Below, in pieces: positions 35,258 to 43,742 of a stretch of 43,742 nucleotides of DNA (position 1 is the first letter of the stretch; each line of letters starts with the position of its first letter). The DNA lies in contig NZ_HG529252.1 in assembly GCF_000499525.1 (NCBI RefSeq), forward strand, positions 1 through 43,742, written 5' to 3'. This DNA comes from Faecalimicrobium dakarense. Lineage in GTDB: Bacteria; Bacillota; Clostridia; Peptostreptococcales; Peptostreptococcaceae. Below the pieces are notes generated by a model. It was not told the origin of the DNA. It saw only the letters and a list, made by a program, of their open reading frames with translations, and ran no database searches. Position numbers and translations under genes: made by a program.

Positions 35258-35287
35258 TTGCGAAATGAAAAGAAAACGTTTTATAAT
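35258..35287 (+). promoter_or_regulatory. predicted mglBAC promoter
   Basis: TTGCGA (35258-35263) and TATAAT (35282-35287), 18-bp spacer. The -10 overlaps the first operator repeat. Confidence 0.65.
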
Positions 35288-35310
35288 AAAATTAAGAAAA
35301 CGTTTTATAA
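35270..35310 (+). promoter_or_regulatory. twin operator-like repeats at the mgl promoter
   Basis: The 17-base AAGAAAACGTTTTATAA occurs at 35270-35286 and again at 35294-35310. Each carries the palindrome AAAACGTTTT, the core of LacI/GalR-family and CcpA (cre) sites. One copy overlaps the -10 element, the other lies just downstream of the start, so repression by a LacI-family sugar regulator or CcpA is likely. Confidence 0.65.
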
Positions 35311-35357
35311 GGATATATTTATATTATATCTTAAAATTTATCTTAGGGGGTATTTGT

Positions 35358-36398
35358 ATGAATAAAAGAGGGATTTTAGCGTTAAGTATGGCTGCAATGA
35401 TGTTATTTTCAGTTGTAGGGTGTAGTTCATCAGAGTCTGATGGAGGAAGTGAAAAGGGGGGAGCATCAGACCTGCCAAAAATAGGTGCTACAATATACAA
35501 ATATGATGATAACTTTATGTCTGCAGTACGTAGAGAATTAGAAGCAAATGCAAAGGATAAAGCTGAATTAATAATCAATGATTCACAAAATGACCAAGCA
35601 AAACAATTAGAACAAATTGATACAATGATAGCAAAAGGTGTTAAAGTACTAGCTATAAACTTAGTTGACCCGAAAGCTGCAACTACAGTTATAGAAAAAG
35701 CTAAAGCTGCAGAACTTCCTGTAATATTCTTTAATAAAGAGCCAGATAAAGCTGCAATGGAAAGCTATGATAAAGCTTACTATGTTGGAACAGATTCAAA
35801 GGAATCAGGGGTTATACAGGGAGAAGTTATGGCTAAACAATGGGAACAAAACAAAGAAAAATGGGATAAAAATGGAGATGGAAAAATTCAATATGTAATG
35901 ATAAAAGGAGAACCAGGACATCCAGATGCTGAAGCAAGAACAGAATATTCTATAAAAACATTAAATGAAAAAGGAATAGAAACTGAAGAGTTAGCGGTAG
36001 ATACTGCTATGTGGGATGCTGCAAAAGCTACAGAAAAAATGGATGCTTGGTTAGCTAAATTTGGAGATAAAATAGAATTTGTAATTTGTAATAATGATGG
36101 TATGGCTTCTGGTGCAGTTGCTTCTCTTGAAAAAGAAGGATATTTCTCAGGAGATAAATTTATGCCGGTTATAGGTGTGGATGCTATACCAGAAATAATA
36201 ACTCTTATAGAGAGTGATAAAGTAATAGGAACAGTATTAAATGATGCTATGAATCAAGGTAAAGCTGTTATAGACTTATCTATAAATGCTGCTTCTGGTA
36301 AAGATGTAGCTGAAGGAACTGATTGGAAATTATCTGATAAAGTTCTTCGTGTTCCTTATGTTGGAATAACAAAAGAAAATATAGGTGATGCAAAGTAA
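35358..36398 (+). CDS. mglB: galactose/methyl-galactoside ABC transporter substrate-binding lipoprotein
   Basis: A 346-aa periplasmic-binding-type protein anchored as a lipoprotein: lipobox FSVVGC with Cys22, then a Ser/Gly/Glu-rich linker. DKNGDGKIQ is the calcium-binding loop typical of MglB, and FVICNNDGMASGAV and GVDAIPEIITLIESDKVIGTVLND fit the glucose/galactose-binding fold. The open frame extends upstream to 35265 but that part is translated operator repeat; the ATG at 35358 with a GGGGG site gives a correct signal peptide. First gene of mglBAC. Confidence 0.93.
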   Translation: MNKRGILALSMAAMMLFSVVGCSSSESDGGSEKGGASDLPKIGATIYKYDDNFMSAVRRELEANAKDKAELIINDSQNDQAKQLEQIDTMIAKGVKVLAINLVDPKAATTVIEKAKAAELPVIFFNKEPDKAAMESYDKAYYVGTDSKESGVIQGEVMAKQWEQNKEKWDKNGDGKIQYVMIKGEPGHPDAEARTEYSIKTLNEKGIETEELAVDTAMWDAAKATEKMDAWLAKFGDKIEFVICNNDGMASGAVASLEKEGYFSGDKFMPVIGVDAIPEIITLIESDKVIGTVLNDAMNQGKAVIDLSINAASGKDVAEGTDWKLSDKVLRVPYVGITKENIGDAK

Positions 36399-36437
36399 TA
36401 TAATACATAATTAAATAATAACTAAATAGTTTTAATA

Positions 36438-36468
36438 AACCAAGAAGATTAATTTAATCTTCTTGGTT
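36438..36468 (+). other. intercistronic stem-loop between mglB and mglA
   Basis: A perfect 14-bp stem (arms 36438-36451 and 36455-36468, AACCAAGAAGATTA) with a 3-base loop and no T tract after it. Likely protects the mglB mRNA 3' end or tunes expression so that the binding protein exceeds the ATPase. Confidence 0.7.
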
Positions 36469-36490
36469 ACGTCTAAAGGAGGCGCAACTT

Positions 36491-38026
36491 TTGGAAAATA
36501 TAAATAGTAAGTTTGTATTAGAAATGAAAGATATATCGAAAGAATTTCCAGGAGTAAAGGCTTTATCAAATGTAAATTTGAATGTTAGACCAGGAACAGT
36601 TCATGCCTTAATGGGTGAAAATGGAGCTGGTAAATCAACATTAATGAAATGTCTATTCGGTATATATCAAAAAAATTCAGGACAAATATTTCTAGATGGT
36701 AAAGAAATAAATTTTCAAAATACAAGGCAAGCCTTAGATAACGGAGTATCTATGGTACATCAAGAATTAAATCAGGTTAGGCAAAGAAATATATTAGATA
36801 ATATATGGTTAGGGAGATATCCTAGAAGTGGACTATTTATAGATGAAGATAAAATGTATAAAGATACAATAAAGATATTTAAAGATTTAGATATTAATGT
36901 TGATCCACGTCAAAAGGTAAACTCTTTATCTGTATCACAAATGCAAATGGTAGAGATTGCAAAAGCTGTATCATATGATTCAAAGGTAATTGTCATGGAT
37001 GAACCAACATCATCTCTTACTGAAAAAGAAGTAGACCATTTATTTAGGATAATAAATAAATTAAGAAAAGATAATGTAGCAATAATATATATATCACACA
37101 AAATGGAAGAAATATTAAAAATATCTGATTATGTAACAGTAATGAGAGATGGTCAATTAATAGATACAAAAGAATCTAGTGAATTAACTATAGATAATAT
37201 TATTAGTATGATGGTAGGAAGAGATATGTCTAATAGATTCCCAACAAAGGATAATCATCCAGGGGAAGTAATATTAGAAGTAGAAAACTTTACTGAAGAA
37301 GATACGTTTGGATTAAAAGATGTTAGTTTTAGCCTAAGAAAAGGGGAAATTTTAGGGATAGCAGGATTAGTTGGTTCTAAAAGAACAGAAATAGTAGAAG
37401 CTTTATTTGGAATGAGAAAACTTCAAAGTGGAACTATTAAATTACATGATAAGGTAATTGAAAATAAACACCCAAGACGTGCTCTTGAGAATGGATTTGC
37501 ATTAGTTACAGAGGAAAGAAGAAGCACGGGGATATTCCCTATGTTGAGTATAGAATTTAACTCTATTATATCGAATATGGATGCTTATAAAGCTAATGGA
37601 TTATTTTTATCTAATAAAAAAATGTCAGGAGATACCAAATGGGTTATCGACTCTATGAATGTAAAAACTCCATCGCAAAAAACTCCAATAGGAAGTTTAT
37701 CGGGAGGTAATCAACAAAAGGTTATCATAGGTAGATGGTTACTTACAAATCCTGAAGTTCTTATGTTAGATGAGCCTACAAGGGGAATAGATGTAGGAGC
37801 AAAATATGAAATTTATCAATTAATAAATGACCTTGCAAGTAAAGAAAAGGGAATAATAATGATAAGTTCAGAAATGCCAGAACTTATAGGGGTAACTGAT
37901 AGAATTTTAGTAATGAGTAATGGAAGAGTTGCTGGAATTGTTGATTCAAAAAATACTACGCAAGAAGAGATAATGAAATTATCAGCGAAGTTTTTAGAGG
38001 GGGATAGCTATGAAGTCTCAAGTTAA
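36491..38026 (+). CDS. mglA: galactose/methyl-galactoside ABC transporter ATP-binding protein
   Basis: A 511-aa duplicated ABC ATPase energising sugar import. First half: Walker A GENGAGKS (42-49), a degenerate signature [13 protein letters not shown], and Walker [12 protein letters not shown]. Second half: an altered P-loop [10 protein letters not shown], signature LSGGNQQK and [13 protein letters not shown]; this asymmetry is normal for RbsA/MglA proteins. It starts at TTG 36491, 8 bases after AAGGAGG. Its end overlaps mglC by 17 bases. Confidence 0.93.
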   Translation: MENINSKFVLEMKDISKEFPGVKALSNVNLNVRPGTVHALMGENGAGKSTLMKCLFGIYQKNSGQIFLDGKEINFQNTRQALDNGVSMVHQELNQVRQRNILDNIWLGRYPRSGLFIDEDKMYKDTIKIFKDLDINVDPRQKVNSLSVSQMQMVEIAKAVSYDSKVIVMDEPTSSLTEKEVDHLFRIINKLRKDNVAIIYISHKMEEILKISDYVTVMRDGQLIDTKESSELTIDNIISMMVGRDMSNRFPTKDNHPGEVILEVENFTEEDTFGLKDVSFSLRKGEILGIAGLVGSKRTEIVEALFGMRKLQSGTIKLHDKVIENKHPRRALENGFALVTEERRSTGIFPMLSIEFNSIISNMDAYKANGLFLSNKKMSGDTKWVIDSMNVKTPSQKTPIGSLSGGNQQKVIIGRWLLTNPEVLMLDEPTRGIDVGAKYEIYQLINDLASKEKGIIMISSEMPELIGVTDRILVMSNGRVAGIVDSKNTTQEEIMKLSAKFLEGDSYEVSS

Positions 38027-39044
38027 AGAAACTATAAATAGTAAAAAATCAATAAAAGAGTTTGTTACAAATAATGCTATACAATTAGTTTTAGTAGCAT
38101 TATTATTTATAATAATATTTATAGAACCTACATTTCTTTCTATAAATAACCTTAGAAATATATTAGCACAGTCATCTATACGTGTGATAATTGCACTTGG
38201 TGTAGGTGGAATAATAGTAACTCAAGGTACAGACCTTTCTGCAGGACGTATAATTGGCTTAGCAGCAGTTGTATCAGCATCGCTACTTCAAGCAACTGAT
38301 TATGCTTATCGTATGTATCCAGATTTACAGAAACTCCCATTAATAGTACCGATAATATTAGCAATGATTCTATGTGGATTTATGGGAGCTTTAAATGGTT
38401 TTGCAGTAGCAAAACTTAAAACACCTCCATTTATAGCAACTATGGGTACGATGCTTATAGTATATGGATTAACATCACTATATTTTGATAGACCTCCATA
38501 TGGAGCACAACCTATAGCTGGTCTTGATTTGGCATTTACAAAGCTTGCTCAAGGAAATATAGGTACAGGAAATTTTAGAATACCATATCTTATAATATAT
38601 GCAATAATAATTTCTGTAATAATGTGGTTTATATGGAATAAAACTAAGCTTGGTAAAAATATGTTTGCAATAGGTGGAAATCCAGAAGCAGCAGAAGTTT
38701 CAGGAGTAAACGTTGCAAGAAATATTATAATAATATATGTAATAGCAGGGGCACTTTATGGCCTTGCAGGTTCGCTAGAAGCAGCAAGAGTTGGTAGTGC
38801 TACTAATAATACAGGATTTATGTATGAGATGGATGCAATAGCAGCATGTGTTGTTGGAGGAGTATCTTTTGCAGGTGGTGTTGGTAGTATAGGTGGTATT
38901 ATAACAGGGGTTTTAATATTCCAAGTTATAAACTACGGACTTGCATTTATTGGAGTAAGTACTTATTTACAATTTATAGTAAAAGGTTTAATCATAATAG
39001 CAGCAGTTGCACTTGATACTAGAAAACATATTAAAAAATCATAA
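38010..39044 (+). CDS. mglC: galactose/methyl-galactoside ABC transporter permease
   Basis: A 344-aa membrane permease of the ribose/galactose class with about ten helices. The [52 protein letters not shown] and [14 protein letters not shown] motifs are typical. Translation begins inside mglA with a GAGGGGGA site, implying coupling. A terminator ends the operon at 39098. Confidence 0.93.
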   Translation: MKSQVKETINSKKSIKEFVTNNAIQLVLVALLFIIIFIEPTFLSINNLRNILAQSSIRVIIALGVGGIIVTQGTDLSAGRIIGLAAVVSASLLQATDYAYRMYPDLQKLPLIVPIILAMILCGFMGALNGFAVAKLKTPPFIATMGTMLIVYGLTSLYFDRPPYGAQPIAGLDLAFTKLAQGNIGTGNFRIPYLIIYAIIISVIMWFIWNKTKLGKNMFAIGGNPEAAEVSGVNVARNIIIIYVIAGALYGLAGSLEAARVGSATNNTGFMYEMDAIAACVVGGVSFAGGVGSIGGIITGVLIFQVINYGLAFIGVSTYLQFIVKGLIIIAAVALDTRKHIKKS

Positions 39045-39097
39045 AATTTACATAAAAAATTAATTAGTAAAAACATAACACTCATATAAATATACTC

Positions 39098-39134
39098 AAT
39101 AAAAAAAGACCCTTTATAGGGCTTTTTTTATTGA
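39098..39134. terminator. terminator after mglC
   Basis: Arms CAATAAAAAAAG-CCC and GGG-CTTTTTTTATTG with a single mismatch and a short TTTATA loop. Confidence 0.85.
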
Positions 39135-39242
39135 ATATAAAGTATAAATCTTAAGAAAATGAATTTACTTATACAAAAAAAGTAATAAGTTCTATAAAAA
39201 TTGTCAATATTAATAGATAGTGGAAAAAGGAGTGAAAAAATA

Positions 39243-40067
39243 ATGAGTAAAACTATAAATAAAATGATGGTATTAACATTATTATCGATAAGTATTTTTA
39301 TTTTAGGAAATAAAAACATAAATACATATGCACTAAATGAAAAAACTAATTTAGATTTATTACTTGAAAATAAAAAAGCACAAGAAGAGTTACAAGTAAA
39401 GATTAATGATTTGAAATCTAATATAGAAGCCCAAAATAGTCATATTAAGGAATTAGAAAATAAGGAAAATGATACTGAAGTTGTGAGTGTAAGCTTTGTG
39501 CCAGAAAGTGTGAAAAATAAAAATAATAGTATAAAAGACGAAGTAGCAAGTTTAACTAATGAAAAATATGAACTTGAAAAACAGTTAGAAAATTTTGTTA
39601 TAGATGGTATAAAACTAGAAAAATCTATAGAAGAAGAAAAGTTAACATATTTAAATGAGAATAGCTTACAGTTTATACCAGGAGCATGGCCTCTTCAGTC
39701 TTACACAGAAATTAGTTCACCATTTGGAGAGAGGGTACATCCTATAACAGGAGAAGTAAAGTTTCATAGAGGAATAGATATACCAGCGCCACAAAATACA
39801 GATATATTATCTTCTGATGATGGTATAGTAATATTTTCCGGAAGCCAAAATGGTTATGGTAATGTAGTAAAAATTAAGCATTTTGATGGTAAAAAAACTG
39901 TATATGCCCATAATACTTCAAATGTGGTCAAAGAAGGGGATATAGTTAAAAAAGGACAAGTAATAGCAAAGGTAGGAACAACAGGTAACTCTACAGGAAA
40001 TCATGTACACTTTGAAACAATAGTAAATGATGAAAATATAAATCCTATCAATGCTGTAAATAAATAA
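39243..40067 (+). CDS. secreted M23 (LytM-type) peptidase with coiled coil
   Basis: A 274-aa exported protein. A signal peptide or anchor (about residues 1-31, possible cut after TYA) is followed by a predicted coiled coil (about 33-140) and a C-terminal LytM domain. The zinc motif HRGIDIP and the HVHFE motif are present, so it could cleave peptidoglycan peptide bridges; the architecture also resembles EnvC/SpoIIQ-type scaffolds. The in-frame start at 39201 has no ribosome binding site; the ATG at 39243 follows AAAGGAG. Confidence 0.86.
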   Translation: MSKTINKMMVLTLLSISIFILGNKNINTYALNEKTNLDLLLENKKAQEELQVKINDLKSNIEAQNSHIKELENKENDTEVVSVSFVPESVKNKNNSIKDEVASLTNEKYELEKQLENFVIDGIKLEKSIEEEKLTYLNENSLQFIPGAWPLQSYTEISSPFGERVHPITGEVKFHRGIDIPAPQNTDILSSDDGIVIFSGSQNGYGNVVKIKHFDGKKTVYAHNTSNVVKEGDIVKKGQVIAKVGTTGNSTGNHVHFETIVNDENINPINAVNK

Positions 40068-40104
40068 AAAATAGAAGAGCCTAACATAGGCTCTTCTATT
40101 TTTT
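40066..40104. terminator. bidirectional terminator between the M23 and glycosyltransferase genes
   Basis: An 18-bp stem (40066-40083 with 40087-40104, including ATAGAAGAGCCTA) with a three-base loop; overlaps the ends of both convergent genes. Confidence 0.9.
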
Positions 40105-41224
40105 ATTTATCTAATAATTCAAATATATAATCTGAAATGCTGTCAGAATGTATTGTATTTTTAAAATCAATTATATTTGATTGCATAAAATCTTTTAAAG
40201 AATCAAACTCTCCAGAAGATAGACTATAAAAAAGTTTTTTTAAATCGTCTTCATCATGATATAAAAGACCAACTCCTTTATCAATTATAAATCTAGCATT
40301 TTCTATCTCTTGTCCGATTTTAGGAACTCTAACTATGACAGGTGTTTGAGAATGTATAGCTTCAAATAAAGTAGCACCACCAGGCTTTGTTATCATAAGA
40401 TCATAATCTTTTACTAATTCATGCATATTGTTAACATACCCTAAAACGTTTATATTAGAAAGAGGTTTTTCAGCTGTTAAATTATTATATAATTTAGCAT
40501 TACTACCTGTAATGATAGTTGCCTCTATAGAGTTTTTGTAATTATCTAAAAATTCATCAATCCAATACATAAAATCTTCACTTATATCAAATAAACCTCT
40601 ACCTCCACCTAATATTAATAATCTATACTTATTAGGTATAGAAGTTTTTTCATTAGCGTGAAACTTTTTATTAATAGGTACGCCTGTTACCTTAATAGAA
40701 TCAGGAGACATTCCCTTTTGAACAAACCTATTTCTAATCTCAATAGAAGGAACAAAATACATATCTGTAGTCGGATATACCCACTCAAGGGAGTCTACTA
40801 CATCAGTAATAACTGTTAATGTAGGTATATTTATATCGGGACATTTCACTTTAAAGTTATCTACACAAGCAGCTGCAAGAGGGAACGTAGATATAATTAA
40901 ATCTGGATTTTTATCAAGTATATAATCTGTAAGCTTAGGAGTATAAAGCTTATGAGAAATATCGTATTTAGATGTAAATGATTTTTTTAAATAATAATAA
41001 TAGTTATATAAAGCAGGAGTATACTTTGTATTTCTTTCATAAAACTTAACCATTGGATCATTTGCCTTTGGCGCACTTGCAATCATAAAATTTTGAATAG
41101 TAATATTACATGTATTATCTTTTTCTAAAATAGCATCTTTAATAGCATTAGCAGCACTTATATGTCCAGCACCAAATTGAGCTGTAAGTATTAAAATATT
41201 TTTAGATTTATCTTTTTCAATCAA
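40103..41224 (-). CDS. MGDG synthase/UgtP-type glycosyltransferase
   Basis: A 373-aa GT28-class GT-B enzyme. The N-terminal LILTAQFGAGHISAANAI is the diacylglycerol-glucosyltransferase (MGDG synthase) domain start; the C-terminal nucleotide-sugar site includes ILGGGRG, NVLGYVNNMHELVKDYDLMITKPGG and EAIHSQTPVI. It probably glycosylates diacylglycerol to make membrane glycolipid or the lipoteichoic acid anchor. It starts at TTG 41224 with GAGGTG 5 bases upstream; no nearby ATG alternative is better. Confidence 0.85.
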   Translation of the reverse strand: MIEKDKSKNILILTAQFGAGHISAANAIKDAILEKDNTCNITIQNFMIASAPKANDPMVKFYERNTKYTPALYNYYYYLKKSFTSKYDISHKLYTPKLTDYILDKNPDLIISTFPLAAACVDNFKVKCPDINIPTLTVITDVVDSLEWVYPTTDMYFVPSIEIRNRFVQKGMSPDSIKVTGVPINKKFHANEKTSIPNKYRLLILGGGRGLFDISEDFMYWIDEFLDNYKNSIEATIITGSNAKLYNNLTAEKPLSNINVLGYVNNMHELVKDYDLMITKPGGATLFEAIHSQTPVIVRVPKIGQEIENARFIIDKGVGLLYHDEDDLKKLFYSLSSGEFDSLKDFMQSNIIDFKNTIHSDSISDYIFELLDK

Positions 41225-41367
41225 TTTATCACCTCTATTAGATTTAACTTACCAATTATAGTATTATACATCTCAAATTGGATTTAATCAATCATATTAA
41301 AACTTATTAATTTTAGAAGGAAATATTTATGATAAGTTGAACATTTATAAATAAAGAGGTGTAAGTT

Positions 41368-42705
41368 ATGGAGAATATAAGTACAAAAAATGAATTTAAA
41401 AAAGAAGATGTAAGTAATGATTTTATCTATGGATTAAAGTCATTAATATACTCTATAATAGGCCTAATTATTTTTTTTATACCAATAAAATCAAATGGAC
41501 AAGTACAAACAATAATATATCATCTCTCATATAAATTGCAAATAGACGCAAGACCTTTATTAGAACTTTGTATAGTTTTATATACAACTATAGGGTGTTT
41601 AAAGTCTATATTTTCGTATAAAGATAAAAAAAATAGTATAAAAAAAATGTTTTTATACATTCGCCTATTAAGCATTTTAATATTAATAAATATTTTTTAT
41701 GGAAAAAATACAATTATTTTTTTAGATGATAATGTATTACTTCTAATTAATGAGGTTATTCTAAATATAGCTACAGTACTGCCAATAAGTGCAATATTTA
41801 TGCCATTTATATTAGAATATGGTCTTTTAGATATAGTAGAGTCCTATTCACAAAAGACTATGAAAAAAATATTTAAATTAAGTGGTAAAAGTATAGTAAA
41901 TATATTGGTATATTTATTTGTAGATACTTTTAGTGGATTATTTATGACTAATAAATTATATAAAAGTGGAAAGCTAAGAGAAATTGAAGCTTGTATGATA
42001 ATGCTAAATTTTTCTATAATATCATTTCCTATGAGTATTTACGTATCCAATGAACTAGATATAAATAGATTTGATTTTACAATAGTCAGTATATTTATAG
42101 CAATAGTTATGAATATTATATTATGTAGAATATATCCTTTAAATAAAAAGAAAAAATCATATTATATTAAAACGGGATATAAAGAAACTATACATAAAGA
42201 TAATAAATTTCAAAAAGGATTAGATAAGCATCTTAGTAATAAAAATACAAAAAGTATATTTGTACATATATTAAATAATGCTGAAGAATCTATAAAAATT
42301 GTTATGGAGCTAATACCAAATATAGTAATTATTTTATATATAGGAAATGCAATAATTAATGCAGATATTATTATAGAGATACTTAAATATATAGTAAATC
42401 CATTATCTCAAATATTAAAAATTCCAAATACAAATGAATTTAATGAATTTTGCGTCAATTTATTTTATAATAATGTTGTAGCTATAGATATATTAAATAA
42501 AAATATAGAATATACAACTAGATTTCTAATTGGAATAGTTTCATTATTAACTTGTACATCACTAACTAGTAACATAGCGTATATTTCAAATACAGAAATT
42601 AAAATAAGTAAAATGGAATTTATAATATCTTATTTAGAAAGATTATTTATAATAATGATTTTTTACTCTATACTGCATTATTTTTATATAGGGTACATAA
42701 CTTGA
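41368..42705 (+). CDS. YjiH-family (nucleoside-recognition/Gate domain) membrane protein
   Basis: A 445-aa integral membrane protein with about ten helices. FFIPIKSNGQVQTII near the N-terminus, and FVDTFSGLFMTNKLYKSGKL followed by an EAC...NFS segment, recall YjiH proteins, which carry the nucleoside-recognition Gate domain. A soluble Lys-rich loop lies at about residues 255-310. The transport substrate is unknown. The ATG follows GAGGTG. The M42 peptidase gene follows after 62 bases and is probably co-transcribed. Confidence 0.75.
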   Translation: MENISTKNEFKKEDVSNDFIYGLKSLIYSIIGLIIFFIPIKSNGQVQTIIYHLSYKLQIDARPLLELCIVLYTTIGCLKSIFSYKDKKNSIKKMFLYIRLLSILILINIFYGKNTIIFLDDNVLLLINEVILNIATVLPISAIFMPFILEYGLLDIVESYSQKTMKKIFKLSGKSIVNILVYLFVDTFSGLFMTNKLYKSGKLREIEACMIMLNFSIISFPMSIYVSNELDINRFDFTIVSIFIAIVMNIILCRIYPLNKKKKSYYIKTGYKETIHKDNKFQKGLDKHLSNKNTKSIFVHILNNAEESIKIVMELIPNIVIILYIGNAIINADIIIEILKYIVNPLSQILKIPNTNEFNEFCVNLFYNNVVAIDILNKNIEYTTRFLIGIVSLLTCTSLTSNIAYISNTEIKISKMEFIISYLERLFIIMIFYSILHYFYIGYIT

Positions 42706-42767
42706 TAAATTAAAATACAACAATAAAAACAATTCAAACATTATAGATTTATATAGGAGGTAGCAAT

Positions 42768-43742
42768 TTGCACAATACTAAAATAATAGAAAATTATTTA
42801 ACGGAATTATTGAACATACCTAGTCCGACAGGATATACAAAAGATATTATTAATTATATAAAAAAAGAATTAGATAATATGAATGTAGAATATAAGATTG
42901 GAAATAAAGGTATGTTAGTAGCTATAATAGAAGGAATAGATAAAGAAAATGAAATTACATTTTCAGCTCATATAGATACTTTAGGTGCTATGGTACAAGA
43001 AATAAAAGCAAATGGAAGGCTGGCAGTATCTCAAATAGGTGGATACATGATGAATACAATTGAAGGAGAGAACTGCTTAATACACACAAGAGATAATAAA
43101 AAATATGAAGGTACACTACAAACTATAAAACCATCTATTCATATACATGCAAGTGAGGCAAAAGAATTGCCAAGAGATTGCAAAAATTACGAAATAATAA
43201 TTGATGAAGAAGTATTCTCAAAGGATGAAACAAAAAATTTAGGAATAGATATAGGAGATATTGTTTCATTTGATACTAGAACTAAAATAACTAATTCAGG
43301 ATATATTAAGTCTAGATACTTAGATGATAAAGCATCTGTAGCAGCTATACTTTATGTTATAAAATATATGAATATAAATAATATAAAGCCTAGAAATACT
43401 ATAAACTTCTTATTTAGTAATTATGAAGAAGTTGGGCATGGCTGTGCGACATTTATACCTAAGAACACAACGGAATTTATAGCAGTTGATATGGGATGTC
43501 CAGGAGAGGGCCAAAACTCAACAGAATACGATGTATGTATATGTACAAAAGATTCTAGCGGACCATACGATTATGATTTTATAAGTGAAATTGTTAATAT
43601 TTGCAAGGAAAATAATGTAAACTATAAATTAGATATATACCCAAATTATAGCTCAGATGCAACAGCTGCCTTAAAAGCTGGATTAAATGCAAAATTTGCA
43701 CTTATAGGACCAGGTATATTTGCATCACATGGCTATGAAAGA
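42768..43742 (+). CDS. M42-family glutamyl aminopeptidase, 3' truncated
   Basis: A metallo-aminopeptidase running off the window end; 325 codons are visible. The metal ligands of the M42 dinuclear site appear in order: SAHIDTLG (His, Asp), LDDKAS (bridging Asp), NYEEVGHG (catalytic Glu pair), AVDMG (Asp) and the late SHGYER (His), so the domain is nearly complete. It starts at TTG 42768 with GGAGG at 42756-42760; reading is in frame throughout. Such tetrahedral aminopeptidases finish intracellular peptide breakdown. Probably co-transcribed with the YjiH gene. Confidence 0.92.
   Translation, partial: MHNTKIIENYLTELLNIPSPTGYTKDIINYIKKELDNMNVEYKIGNKGMLVAIIEGIDKENEITFSAHIDTLGAMVQEIKANGRLAVSQIGGYMMNTIEGENCLIHTRDNKKYEGTLQTIKPSIHIHASEAKELPRDCKNYEIIIDEEVFSKDETKNLGIDIGDIVSFDTRTKITNSGYIKSRYLDDKASVAAILYVIKYMNINNIKPRNTINFLFSNYEEVGHGCATFIPKNTTEFIAVDMGCPGEGQNSTEYDVCICTKDSSGPYDYDFISEIVNICKENNVNYKLDIYPNYSSDATAALKAGLNAKFALIGPGIFASHGYER

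Noticed and set aside
35270-35310. Short repeats as part of a CRISPR array
   Set aside because: Only two copies with a 7-base gap, palindromic core, at a promoter; no spacers or cas genes.
35265-35357. Upstream extension of mglB rich in Lys and Arg
   Set aside because: It is the translation of the duplicated operator and -10 region. The ATG at 35358 gives a proper lipoprotein signal.

Overview
The window is low-GC, AT-biased DNA with heavy use of ATA, AGA and TTA codons, strong GGAGG-type ribosome binding sites and many U-tailed hairpin terminators. Together with sporulation-linked genes (a YlmC/YmxH-family protein, a TepA-like protease homologue, an FtsK/SpoIIIE translocase), this points to a spore-forming Clostridia. 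My best guess is the Peptostreptococcaceae (relatives of Clostridioides, Romboutsia or Paraclostridium), but the genus cannot be fixed from sequence reading alone.

Layout. (1) 1-6690 is a sugar-acid and glycosaminoglycan locus: the end of KDPG aldolase, KDG kinase, a divergent IclR regulator, then a perfect-consensus promoter driving unsaturated glucuronyl hydrolase, a mannose-family PTS (IIB, IIC, IID, IIA) and YajC. Unsaturated disaccharides would be imported by the PTS and cleaved by the hydrolase; the uronate would reach KDG, then KDPG, then pyruvate and glyceraldehyde-3-phosphate. No polysaccharide lyase or KduI/KduD isomerase/reductase is in the window. (2) 6779-19980 follows a chromosomal backbone order known from Bacillus: ylxY-like deacetylase (frameshifted here), M16 peptidase, YmxH, aspartokinase, TepA, FtsK/SpoIIIE, RimO, PgsA, RecA, RNase Y. 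The tRNA 2-selenouridine synthase gene mnmH is inserted between ftsK and rimO. (3) 20142-24253 holds a small unknown protein, an SF1 helicase-like protein, a frameshifted uppP and a tyrosine-recombinase relative lacking its first catalytic arginine. (4) 24341-34056 carries purB with a candidate PurR box, a YjeM-type amino acid permease, a MarR regulator, an aminotransferase, exonuclease III, a candidate structured RNA in front of a small unknown gene, a DnaQ-fold exonuclease and a long (632 aa) glutamine synthetase. (5) 34123-43742 carries two unknown reverse-strand genes, the mglBAC galactose-type ABC importer under a twin-operator promoter, an M23 peptidase, an MGDG/UgtP-type glycosyltransferase, a YjiH-family membrane protein and a truncated M42 aminopeptidase.

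Most notable points. A perfect 20-bp RNA helix (one G-U pair) can bury the tepA ribosome binding site only in read-through mRNA, because the tepA promoter lies in the loop. An unassigned structured leader lies at 30591-30710. There are two single-base frameshifts, in ylxY (at an A8 run) and uppP; these may be real decay, slippage-dependent expression or assembly error. The recombinase has its catalytic ArgI replaced by leucine. No tRNA, rRNA, CRISPR array, insertion sequence or prophage was seen.
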